This document shows, piece by piece, positions 5,557 to 12,557 of a stretch of 13,802 nt of DNA. The stretch covers positions 1 through 13,802 of the forward strand of contig JABIDZ010000077.1 of assembly GCA_018651445.1 (NCBI GenBank). The letters are read 5' to 3'. This stretch comes from Candidatus Iainarchaeum sp. Its GTDB lineage: Archaea > Iainarchaeota > Iainarchaeia > Iainarchaeales > JAAZKV01. A model generated the notes under the pieces. The model saw only the letters and a list, made by a program, of their open reading frames with translations. It was not told the origin of the DNA and searched no databases. The number at the start of each line of letters is the position of its first letter. Position 1 is the first letter of the stretch. A program made the translations under genes and the position numbers.

Positions 5557-6336
5557 ATGAATGATAAAAAAGTATATTCGAAATTATTAGCACAATTAAA
5601 AGAGGAAGCGGGAGCATTATTTTTAGTAATAGATCCTCCTAATCAAAGTGCAGAACAAGCAGCTAAAATGTCTAAGATTGCTGAGGATGCTGGCGCAAAA
5701 GCAATTGCGGTTGGAGGTAGTCTTGGAGCACAAGGAAAATTACTTGATGATACATTAATTGCGATAAAAGATAAGTGCAAGATTCCAACTATTTTGTTTC
5801 CAGGAAATATTGCGACGTTATCAAATATAGCTGACGCAGTTTATTTTATGTCTATGATCAATAGTAATGATCCGTATTATATTAGTGGAGCACAAGTAGC
5901 TTCTTCGTTTCCAGTAAAAAAAATGGGTTTAGAAGTTATTCCAACAACATATATTATTGTTGAACCGGGTAGAGCAGTTGGTTTTATGGGTCGAGCACAA
6001 TTAATTCCAAGAAATCTTCCGTATTTAGCCGCAGCTAGTGCGCTAGCAGGACAATACATGGGTTCTAAACTAGCAATTCTTGAGAGTGGTGGTGGAGCAC
6101 CCCAACCCGTTACAAAAGAAATGATTGCTACAACAAAAGCATCAATCGATATTCCTTTGTTAATTGCTGGCGGAGTTCGAACTCCTGCGTATGCATTTGA
6201 TTGTATTTCTAGCGGAGCAGATATTATTCACGTTGGAAGCGCAATAGAAAAAACAAACGGAAACGGAAAAGAAGCGTCTACAAAATTAAAGAAAATGTGT
6301 GAGTCCGTAAAAAAAGGAGCGAAAGCTAAAAGGTGA
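5557..6336 (+). CDS. Geranylgeranylglyceryl phosphate synthase
   Basis: This 259-residue TIM-barrel enzyme of the GGGPS/PcrB family would join geranylgeranyl diphosphate to sn-glycerol-1-phosphate, the first committed step of archaeal ether lipid synthesis. Visible family segments are AIAVGGSLG (49-57), YIIVEPGRAVGFMGRA (132-147), LESGGGAP (175-182), LLIAGGVRTP (201-210) and IHVGSAIEK (224-232), the last two holding the phosphate site. The N-terminal IDPPNQS (25-31) corresponds to the IDPDK-type motif but lacks the acidic residue and the Lys. Start ATG 5557 is used; an in-frame TTG nine bases earlier is less likely. A basic small gene follows after 6 nt, its Shine-Dalgarno overlapping this stop codon. 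Confidence 0.88.
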   Translation: MNDKKVYSKLLAQLKEEAGALFLVIDPPNQSAEQAAKMSKIAEDAGAKAIAVGGSLGAQGKLLDDTLIAIKDKCKIPTILFPGNIATLSNIADAVYFMSMINSNDPYYISGAQVASSFPVKKMGLEVIPTTYIIVEPGRAVGFMGRAQLIPRNLPYLAAASALAGQYMGSKLAILESGGGAPQPVTKEMIATTKASIDIPLLIAGGVRTPAYAFDCISSGADIIHVGSAIEKTNGNGKEASTKLKKMCESVKKGAKAKR

Positions 6337-6342
6337 TTTTGT

Positions 6343-6651
6343 ATGGCGGTTGCTAAAACTACTCGAAAAACTACTCGTAAAAAAAGAGTTAGTGCATACA
6401 AAAGAACGAAACGAAACGAAACTAAATTATTGCGAGAAGTTTTTACCGTAATGAAACACATTCACGTTGCAAAATTAACACCTGAAGGTAGGCGAGCGAG
6501 TATGCGTGATCTTAGAACAAGTGTGATTTCTGAATTAGAAAGAGGGACGTCACTTAATGCGACTCAATGTCGTGAGCGCGCAAATGTTATGCTTAAAGTG
6601 GTTGGTAGAGAAGTAACAGCGAGCATGTCAACCGCGGAGAAGAAAAGATAG
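6343..6651 (+). CDS. Small basic hypothetical protein, 102 aa
   Basis: I do not recognise this family. The 102-residue protein is very basic. Residues 1-27 are a Lys/Arg-rich tail with a TTRKTTRKK repeat, and the DNA there repeats ACTACTCG at 6358-6365 and 6370-6377. The remainder (LLREVFTVMKHIHVAK, then RDLRTSVISELERG and CRERANVMLKVVG) looks helical, and there is no membrane segment or signal peptide. ATG 6343 has AGGTGA at 6331-6336, inside the end of the GGGP synthase gene, so translation is probably coupled. The charge suggests nucleic acid or ribosome contact, which is inference only. Confidence 0.72.
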   Translation: MAVAKTTRKTTRKKRVSAYKRTKRNETKLLREVFTVMKHIHVAKLTPEGRRASMRDLRTSVISELERGTSLNATQCRERANVMLKVVGREVTASMSTAEKKR

Positions 6652-6667
6652 GATAAGGTGATTATTT

Positions 6668-6973
6668 ATGGAAAAACCAAAATCAAGACCGTATATACGA
6701 GAATTTGAAGAACCGACAAGAAAGTTGTTAGCACGTAATTTTAAGACTGTTGAAGAAAAGCAACAGGTTGCTAGACAATTTAATGCTAAATTTAGTCAGG
6801 CAATTCACAGGGAATTTCCCGAGTGGTCGATTATCCGAGTACACGCTGAAGCAGAAAAAGCGATGCGCGAGATTCTAAAAAGAATAAAAAGACATAAACA
6901 GATTAAAAAAACACAGTATATGAAAAGAAAAACAAAAGTAAATAATCCAAGTAAGCGTCGAACACGAAGATAG
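6668..6973 (+). CDS. Small basic hypothetical protein, 101 aa
   Basis: I do not recognise this 101-residue protein. Residues 1-60 are mixed charge and probably helical (EEPTRKLLARNFKTVEEKQ, FPEWSIIRVHAEAEKAMREI). Residues from about 70 form a strongly basic tail that ends SKRRTRR. ATG 6668 is preceded by AAGGTGAT at 6655-6662, and the gene follows the other basic gene by 16 nt, so the two are likely made together. The basic tail is at the C-terminus here and at the N-terminus in its neighbour. Nucleic acid binding is plausible but unproven. Confidence 0.7.
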   Translation: MEKPKSRPYIREFEEPTRKLLARNFKTVEEKQQVARQFNAKFSQAIHREFPEWSIIRVHAEAEKAMREILKRIKRHKQIKKTQYMKRKTKVNNPSKRRTRR

Positions 6974-6990
6974 TTGTAGTTGTGTTGAAT

Positions 6991-7890
6991 TTATTCTTGT
7001 ACGCTAGGATTTGCATCAGTTTCTTTTAGTTCTTCAATAGTTTCGATTATAGCTTCTTTTAAGAGAGTTTTTTGTTTGTAACCGAGCTTCTCTATTTTTT
7101 CAATATTATAATTTCGTTCTTTTGCTAAATGTCTAATATTTTCTCGAGTAGCAATTGATAATCCAGTTAATTTACCAATTAATATCACTATGAAAGCGGG
7201 CACGCTTAGTACCACCTCTTTTTTTCCCATGACTCCTTTAGAAGTTTTACAAAATTCTTTTAACGACCATTGTTCTTTTCCTGCAACCAAATAAGTTTCT
7301 CCGCTCATTCCTTTTTGGAGTATAACTACAATCGCGTTAACCAAGTCTTTTACGTACATTATTTGAAACGTGTTTCTTCCAGAACAAGGAAGTGGAAAAC
7401 CATTTTTTAGTACTTTGTAAATCTTTCTCCAATAATCATTTGCGCCAAACAACATTGCGCTTCTAATGATACTAACATTAATTTCTTCTTGGTGTTCTAA
7501 AACAAGTTGTTCTGATTCAACCTTGCTTTTTTCATATAAACTAACTGCGCGAGTAGGGGTTTTTTCGTTTACTCTGTGATGGTCGTTTCCATATACTCCT
7601 GAACTTGATAAGAAAATAAATTTTTGAACTCGTTGTTTTACTGCTTCGTGAATAATGTTTTTTGTTCCTTCAACATTAACTTTCCACAAAGCGTCATTGT
7701 GTGTGTCAATAATAGCGGCTAAATGAATAACTGCGTCAACTTTTTTCATTGCAGTTTCGATATGTTTTTTGTTTAAAATATTTTGTCCGGTATTAATATC
7801 AAATTCTACGATAGTATGTTTTCTATTTTTTAACTCTGAAATAAGTTCGCGTCCTACAAAACCGCTTGATCCAGTTACCAATATTCTCAT
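6991..7890 (-). CDS. NAD-dependent epimerase/dehydratase (extended SDR)
   Basis: This 299-residue extended short-chain dehydrogenase binds NAD through TGSSGFVG (6-13). Its active site shows LSSSGVYG (94-101) and the YxxxK pair Tyr119/Lys123 in SLYEKSK. VDAVIHLAA (51-59), FGANDYWRKIYKVL and VKDLVNAI (180-187) are further landmarks of sugar-nucleotide epimerases and dehydratases. Start MRILVTG (ATG 7890) is preferred because this family begins right at strand 1; an extension to 7938 adds 16 residues without similarity. The substrate cannot be inferred, and no sugar-pathway partner is nearby. A TTTTAAAA about 28 nt upstream may be its own TATA box, and the prepilin peptidase gene ends 48 nt upstream of its start. 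Confidence 0.82.
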   Translation of the reverse strand: MRILVTGSSGFVGRELISELKNRKHTIVEFDINTGQNILNKKHIETAMKKVDAVIHLAAIIDTHNDALWKVNVEGTKNIIHEAVKQRVQKFIFLSSSGVYGNDHHRVNEKTPTRAVSLYEKSKVESEQLVLEHQEEINVSIIRSAMLFGANDYWRKIYKVLKNGFPLPCSGRNTFQIMYVKDLVNAIVVILQKGMSGETYLVAGKEQWSLKEFCKTSKGVMGKKEVVLSVPAFIVILIGKLTGLSIATRENIRHLAKERNYNIEKIEKLGYKQKTLLKEAIIETIEELKETDANPSVQE

Positions 7891-7938
7891 ACAAATAACT
7901 AGTTTGTTTGGTTTTAAAATTCTTTGCGTTAAAACCAA

Positions 7939-8736
7939 TTATATAAATAAAGTTAGAAAAAACCCCGGGTTAATAACTGCGATTATGGTTCCTAAAAAAA
8001 TAAATGGGCCAAATTTAGGTAGGTTTCGTAACACAACTATGCTATGAATCTTGTTCTTTGTAAGCAAAGTAATTTCGTGTTCTCCGAGTAATTGTTTTCC
8101 TGCGAGTAGTTTCAAAACGCGCGCAGTATTTCCTTCTGAAATAATTTCATCTTCTTCCAGGTTTTTTAGAGAAACTTTTTTGTCAAAGAAATTCGTTTTA
8201 ATCCCGTTTTGTAATCCAATATAAATTGCGCCGCCAATCAAGGGTATCCCAATTAGCATAACAAATTCGATTCGAACAAATCTAAGCATTAACAAAAATG
8301 CAAAGTAAATAATTAATATGCCGACAAGGATTATCGAATTGTAGATTCCTTGTTTTTCTTTTTTAAAATCAATTCCTAAGCGTACATATTTCAAAGAATA
8401 ATAAATCGAATAAAATAACATCGATAATATTGCAGCGAAAAAAGTAAGCGTTATCAGAAAGTTTATTTCGTTGAATGGATTAAGAAAAGCAATTCCAGTA
8501 AATATCTTTACGTCTCCTCCGCCAAGTTTACCAAATTTATAAACTAAAAACAATAATCCAAATATCGCTACTCCGCTAACTAAATTAAACCATTGTAATT
8601 GCACTAAACTAAGCAATATTCCGAGTGCAATCATTGGGTAAGTAATCCAATCATAGATATAACCTGTTTTTGCGTCAGTTGCGCCACCAATAAACGTGCC
8701 AATGAGCACAGCGATTTGTTGTATAATAAAAAGCAT
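7939..8736 (-). CDS. Prepilin peptidase, A24 aspartic protease family
   Basis: This 265-residue multi-pass membrane protein has the two aspartates of type IV prepilin/preflagellin peptidases. Asp21 lies in GATDAKTGYIYDW and Asp75 in KLGGGDVKIF. Hydrophobic segments are visible at about 3-19, 33-67, 85-105, 123-160 and near the end (IFLGTIIAV). A soluble insert of roughly 60 residues (KKVSLKNLEEDEIISEGN and following) precedes the last membrane segment. It would cleave signal peptides of pilin- or archaellin-like proteins at the inner membrane face; none of these substrates is encoded in this window. ATG 8736 is chosen, an upstream in-frame TTG at 8754 being the alternative. Neither has a Shine-Dalgarno, and AATTAAAT lies about 26 nt upstream of the ATG. 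Confidence 0.85.
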   Translation of the reverse strand: MLFIIQQIAVLIGTFIGGATDAKTGYIYDWITYPMIALGILLSLVQLQWFNLVSGVAIFGLLFLVYKFGKLGGGDVKIFTGIAFLNPFNEINFLITLTFFAAILSMLFYSIYYSLKYVRLGIDFKKEKQGIYNSIILVGILIIYFAFLLMLRFVRIEFVMLIGIPLIGGAIYIGLQNGIKTNFFDKKVSLKNLEEDEIISEGNTARVLKLLAGKQLLGEHEITLLTKNKIHSIVVLRNLPKFGPFIFLGTIIAVINPGFFLTLFI

Positions 8737-8782
8737 TCTAAAATTAGGTGTCAAAAGAATTTAATTGTTTTTATTATCAAAA

Positions 8783-10132
8783 TTATTTTAATCTAAACTT
8801 TTTCATTGCTTTTTTGCCTTGCATTTGTTGTACCATTTGCCCAAGGTCTTTTTCGCCCATTTTTTTCATTCCTTTTTCACTCATTCCGCGAAAGCGTTTA
8901 AACATTTTTTTCATTTTCTTAAATTGTTTTATCAATTCGCGAATATCTTCGTCTTTTTTTCCGGCACCTTTAGCAATTCGCTCAATTCTACTTCGGTTCA
9001 TTAGGTCAGGATTAATTCTTTCTTGTTCGGTCATCGAATCAATAATAATCTTAAAAGACTCCATTTTTTCTTGTCCCATTTCCATTGCTTCTTTAGGCAT
9101 TTTTACTCCAAGGCCAAGCATGTCAACAACTTTGTTTAGCGGACCCATTTTTTTAGTTGCTTTTAATTGTTCGTAAAAGATTTTAAAATTTAAATTTCCT
9201 TTCATGATTTCTTCTGGAGATAAATTCTCCATGTCAATTTCTTTTGCTTTTTCAAGTAATCCTTCAAGGTCTCCATAACCCATTATTCGTCCCAAAAAGC
9301 GATTAGCGTCAAAGCTTTCAAAGTCTCCAACTTTTTCTCCAGTAGAAATAAAATATACGCTTGCGCCTGTTTCGTTACAAGCAACGAGTGCGCCGCCACC
9401 TTTACTTGAACCATCCATTCTTGTAATGATTACGCCGTTAACACCAATGGCTTTGTGAAATGCTTGTGCTTGCTTTTTTGCAAGGTTTCCCATGTCGGCT
9501 CCAATAACTAACCATTTTTCGTCAGCTCCAAATGCCGAATCAATTCCTTTGATTTCTTTTACTAGTTCGTCATCAAGTCCACTTCGTCCAGCAGAGTCAC
9601 AAATAATTATGTCGTTTCCTTCAAGTTCTGCAAGACCAGCTTTCACAACTTTTGAAGCGTCTTTTTCTCCTTTGATTCCAAAAAAAGCTATGCCTGCGTT
9701 CTTAGCATTTGTTTCTAGTTGTTCGTAAGCCGCTGGTCGATAAGTGTCTGCAGCAATTACTCCGACTTTTTTTCCTCGTTTCTTATACCATTGCCCGACT
9801 TTTCCTGCGGCAGTAGTTTTTCCTGCTCCAAATAACCCACATAAAAGAATTCGTTTTGGTTCGCTTGGATTTTCTTTTCCACCAAGCATTTCTACAAGTG
9901 CGTCATAAGTAACTTTCACGATGTGTTCTCTTTGGGACATTCCTTCTTTGGCTGGTTTAAAAGCGCGTTCTTCGATTTTTTTTGATAAAGTCATTACTGT
10001 TGCGATATCAACATTTGCTCCGATTAAAGCTCTTTGGATTTCTTTAATAACTTCTTTTATTGTGTCTTTGTCGATTGCTCCTGCGCCTTGGATCTTGTCC
10101 ATTGCTTTTCGTAGTGCCTCGCCTAATCCCAT
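8783..10132 (-). CDS. srp54: Signal recognition particle protein SRP54
   Basis: This 449-residue GTPase binds SRP RNA and signal sequences and brings ribosomes to the membrane. The N domain covers 1-90. The G domain has GLFGAGKTT (99-107), DTYRPAAYEQL (129-139), DSAGR (179-183), TRMD (237-240) and GGGAL (245-249). The methionine-rich M domain starts near 310 and contains the RNA-binding SRIERIAKGAG (381-391) and a Met/Lys-rich tail. Length and domain order are normal. In the fourth GTPase motif Arg replaces the usual Lys of TKxD. GTGAT lies three bases before ATG 10132, and TTTTTAATAC some 34 nt upstream may be the TATA box. Its receptor FtsY is encoded at 12558-13802. Confidence 0.95.
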   Translation of the reverse strand: MGLGEALRKAMDKIQGAGAIDKDTIKEVIKEIQRALIGANVDIATVMTLSKKIEERAFKPAKEGMSQREHIVKVTYDALVEMLGGKENPSEPKRILLCGLFGAGKTTAAGKVGQWYKKRGKKVGVIAADTYRPAAYEQLETNAKNAGIAFFGIKGEKDASKVVKAGLAELEGNDIIICDSAGRSGLDDELVKEIKGIDSAFGADEKWLVIGADMGNLAKKQAQAFHKAIGVNGVIITRMDGSSKGGGALVACNETGASVYFISTGEKVGDFESFDANRFLGRIMGYGDLEGLLEKAKEIDMENLSPEEIMKGNLNFKIFYEQLKATKKMGPLNKVVDMLGLGVKMPKEAMEMGQEKMESFKIIIDSMTEQERINPDLMNRSRIERIAKGAGKKDEDIRELIKQFKKMKKMFKRFRGMSEKGMKKMGEKDLGQMVQQMQGKKAMKKFRLK

Positions 10133-10178
10133 TATATCACAAATATTTTGTTCCTAGAAAGTATTAAAAAAGTGAATT

Positions 10179-10919
10179 TTATGCGGAATTAATATCAAAT
10201 ATAATTATTTGCCCTGTTTTTTTGTTAAGAAACATATTGTGGGCATGGACATCAAACACGCCATAGTCTAACATCATATTCCTAATTTGTTTAACTCGTT
10301 CCGATAATTGATCGTTAGCAGGTGTTTTGATATAATTTTCTGGCAAAATGTTATTTCCATGATATAATTTTCCAACCACTGACTCTACGTCGTGGGCGTG
10401 ATAAAAATCACTAACAACAAAAGTGACTGTTTGTTCGTGGTCGCCATCTTTTATTTTTGTTTCATAAATTATGTGTGTTGGGGCAAGTGCCACATTCAAA
10501 CCACGTTTATTTAATTCGCGAATAATGGGTTTAGCTTGTCTTTGTGCCTCTACTTTTCTGTTGGCATCGGATTCGGTTAGGGCTTTACCATTTAATTTAA
10601 TTTTACAAAAAAATTCACGGTCTTTTGTAACAACGCTTAGTCGGTGTAATGCATTATTTCCTTTGTATTCTCCGGTACATAGTGGTTCTATTGTTGTGCC
10701 TGTTTTTTTATCTTTTAAAGCAACAAATGGTTTCAAATGATGTAAATTTTTTCTTATAAAATGAAATGCATCTAGTGCTCCAGGATTATGTTTAACCCAT
10801 GCTTTGAATTCGGGCGTGTATGCTAGTTTATGTTTTGAACCAGAATAACTTATTACACCATTACGTCTTGTCTTTTTCGGTCGCACCACCCAGTTTCGTA
10901 GTCTTCTAAAAAGAGCCAT
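10179..10919 (-). CDS. Divergent protein kinase-fold protein, C-terminally short
   Basis: I do not know a named family for this 246-residue protein, but its order of motifs is kinase-like. REFFCKIKL (101-109) offers an ATP-binding Lys (106 or 108), and Glu124 in RKVEAQRQAKPIIREL could be its helix C partner. TVTFVVSDFYHAHD resembles a hinge. FDVHAHNMFL (222-231) matches the DxHxxN catalytic loop of aminoglycoside phosphotransferase-like kinases (Asp223, His225, Asn228), followed by IIIFD, where Asp242 is the metal-binding (DFG-type) Asp. The protein stops four residues later (INSA), so the rest of the C-lobe is missing. The N-terminal 35 residues are very basic (FRRLRNWVVRPKKTRRN). It lies upstream of SRP54 on the same strand and is divergent from lemA. 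The fold call is an inference from motifs. Confidence 0.6.
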   Translation of the reverse strand: MALFRRLRNWVVRPKKTRRNGVISYSGSKHKLAYTPEFKAWVKHNPGALDAFHFIRKNLHHLKPFVALKDKKTGTTIEPLCTGEYKGNNALHRLSVVTKDREFFCKIKLNGKALTESDANRKVEAQRQAKPIIRELNKRGLNVALAPTHIIYETKIKDGDHEQTVTFVVSDFYHAHDVESVVGKLYHGNNILPENYIKTPANDQLSERVKQIRNMMLDYGVFDVHAHNMFLNKKTGQIIIFDINSA

Positions 10920-11003
10920 AACAATATACTGTTTAATTTTCTTTTAATCCTTTCCTAAACCTTTTTAATCACTTATTATTATTACTTTCTAGGAGGTTTT
11001 GTT
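10920..11003. promoter_or_regulatory. Divergent promoter region between the kinase-like gene and lemA
   Basis: This 84-bp AT-rich gap holds both promoters. On the minus strand ATTAAAAG lies about 30 nt before ATG 10919, with no Shine-Dalgarno. On the plus strand CTTTTTAATC (10961-10970) may be the lemA TATA box. A strong AGGAGGT Shine-Dalgarno at 10991-10997 precedes ATG 11004. Confidence 0.4.
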
Positions 11004-11582
11004 ATGATTGATTTAATTATACTAGGAGTTATTGTTCTTATTATTGTAATAGTCTTGTTATGGATTATCACAACGTATAATGCATTTGTTCAAATAGAAA
11101 AACAAGTTCAAAATTCGTGGGCACAAATAGATGTTCAATTAAAACGACAAGCGGATTTAATCCCAAATTTGGTTGAAACTGTTAAGGGTTATGCTAAGTT
11201 TGAGAAAAAAGTTTTAACAGATGTTACAAAAGCTAGAACGGCTATCATGTCTGCGAAAACACCAGCACAAGCTGCTCGCGGAGAAAACATGTTATCTGGT
11301 GCATTGAAATCTATTTTCGCTGTTGCTGAAAGCTATCCAAAGCTACAAGCGAGTGAAAATTTTAAGGCATTACAAGAAGAACTTTCTTCTACTGCAAACA
11401 AAGTTGCTTTTGCTAGACAATTCTATAATGACATGGTAATGAAGTGGAATACATTGATTCTACAATTTCCATCAAATGTTTTAGCTAATATGTTTGGTAA
11501 GAACAAAGAAAAAGAGTCTTTTGAAGCTAGTGCTTCTGAGCGAAAAAATACAAAAGTTGATTTTTCTGATTTGAGCAAATAA
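11004..11582 (+). CDS. lemA: LemA family protein
   Basis: This 192-residue protein has one N-terminal membrane segment (about 4-24, very rich in Ile, Val and Leu). The LemA signature follows: YNAFVQIEKQVQNSWAQID, then VQLKRQADLIPNLVETVKGYA and KVLTDVTKAR. The central part is long-helical and the last 25 residues are polar. Its molecular role is not settled in any organism; the family is often encoded beside membrane proteases or TPM proteins. Here it is directly upstream of htpX on the same strand. It has the best Shine-Dalgarno in the window (AGGAGGT, 6 nt before ATG), which suggests high expression. Confidence 0.92.
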   Translation: MIDLIILGVIVLIIVIVLLWIITTYNAFVQIEKQVQNSWAQIDVQLKRQADLIPNLVETVKGYAKFEKKVLTDVTKARTAIMSAKTPAQAARGENMLSGALKSIFAVAESYPKLQASENFKALQEELSSTANKVAFARQFYNDMVMKWNTLILQFPSNVLANMFGKNKEKESFEASASERKNTKVDFSDLSK

Positions 11583-11602
11583 TTGCTCTTTTCAGAAATT
11601 AA

Positions 11603-11610
11603 TTTTTTTT
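11603..11610 (+). terminator. T-run between lemA and htpX, possible partial terminator
   Basis: Eight T follow the lemA stop by 20 nt and directly precede the AGGTG ribosome site of htpX. If functional, it would lower htpX expression relative to lemA within one transcript. Confidence 0.3.
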
Positions 11611-11621
11611 AGGTGTTAGGT

Positions 11622-12533
11622 ATGGATTTTTATTCACAAATTGCGAGAAACAAAAGAATGACGTATATTCTGTTTCTCTTATTTTTTATTCTAATTGGTT
11701 TTTTAGCGTACGTAGTTTCGTTTATTATTGATTGGTATTTTGGTGCAGGATTCATTTTCTTTTACTCAATTTTTGGTGTTCTAACAATCATTTTTGCGAT
11801 TACGTCTTATTATTCTTCTGACAAAATAGTTACGTCTATTTCAAAAGCAAAAGAAGCGCCGGCCTCAAAGTTTAAACAACTCCACAACATAGTTGAAGAA
11901 CTTTGTATTGCTTCGGGTTTACCAAAGCCAAAGATTTTTGTGATAAATGATACTGCAATAAATGCTTTTGCAACCGGAAGAAATCCAGAGCACGCAGTTG
12001 TGTGTGTAACCGTAGGTTGTTTAACTCGTCTTAGTCGAGCACAATTACAAGGAGTAATCGCGCATGAACTTTCGCATATAAAAAGTTATGATGTTCGAAC
12101 AATGACGATCGCAACAGTACTAGTAGGAATGGCTGTGCTTCTTTCAGACATGATGTTTAGAATGTTTTTCTTTGGTTCGCTAGGCCGGTCTAATTCGCGT
12201 GATTCGGGCGGAATAATGATTGCAATGATAGGGATTTCAATAGTTCTTGCGATTCTAACACCCATAATTGCTAAGATGATTACGTTCACAATTTCAAGAA
12301 AAAGAGAGTTTTCTGCAGATGCTGCAGCAATACAACTAACAAGGAATCCAGAAGGGTTAGCAACGGCTCTTGAAGTAATTGGAAAGGATACTGAAAAGCT
12401 TGAAGCAGCTAACAAAGCAACTGCGCATTTATATATTTCTAATCCACTGCGAGGACAAAAACTATTAATGAAGTCTTTGTTTAGTACTCACCCGCCAATC
12501 AAGGATCGGGTTCGCGCAATACGCGGACATTAA
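11622..12533 (+). CDS. htpX: Membrane zinc protease HtpX (M48)
   Basis: This 303-residue membrane metalloprotease degrades damaged membrane proteins. Membrane segments lie at about 13-36 and 41-62 before the catalytic part, and at about 161-184 and 197-222 after it. The zinc motif HELSH is at 148-152 in GVIAHELSHIKS, with the third ligand Glu229 in KREFSADAAA. The family's C-terminal FSTHPPIKDRVRAI (287-300) is intact. Start MDFYSQIARNKR (ATG 11622) has AGGTG at 11611-11615; the in-frame GTG at 11613 lies inside that site and is unlikely. Pairing with lemA is a common arrangement and suggests joint membrane quality control. Confidence 0.93.
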   Translation: MDFYSQIARNKRMTYILFLLFFILIGFLAYVVSFIIDWYFGAGFIFFYSIFGVLTIIFAITSYYSSDKIVTSISKAKEAPASKFKQLHNIVEELCIASGLPKPKIFVINDTAINAFATGRNPEHAVVCVTVGCLTRLSRAQLQGVIAHELSHIKSYDVRTMTIATVLVGMAVLLSDMMFRMFFFGSLGRSNSRDSGGIMIAMIGISIVLAILTPIIAKMITFTISRKREFSADAAAIQLTRNPEGLATALEVIGKDTEKLEAANKATAHLYISNPLRGQKLLMKSLFSTHPPIKDRVRAIRGH

Positions 12534-12538
12534 AATTC

Positions 12539-12546
12539 TTTTTTTT
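12539..12546 (+). terminator. T-run terminator after htpX
   Basis: Eight consecutive T on the plus strand start 6 nt after the htpX stop, in the 24-bp gap between htpX and the convergent ftsY. This matches the T-tract terminators known in archaea. Confidence 0.5.
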
Positions 12547-12557
12547 GTATTGTAGAA

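Noticed and set aside
6401..6423. Tandem CGAAA repeats as a regulatory repeat or array
   Set aside because: They lie inside the basic small gene and encode part of its Lys/Arg-rich tail, so codon composition explains them.
8748..9176. Plus-strand open frame opposite the C-terminal part of SRP54
   Set aside because: It is Phe/Ser/Ile-rich antisense of the Lys/Met-rich M domain, with no ribosome site and no recognisable family.
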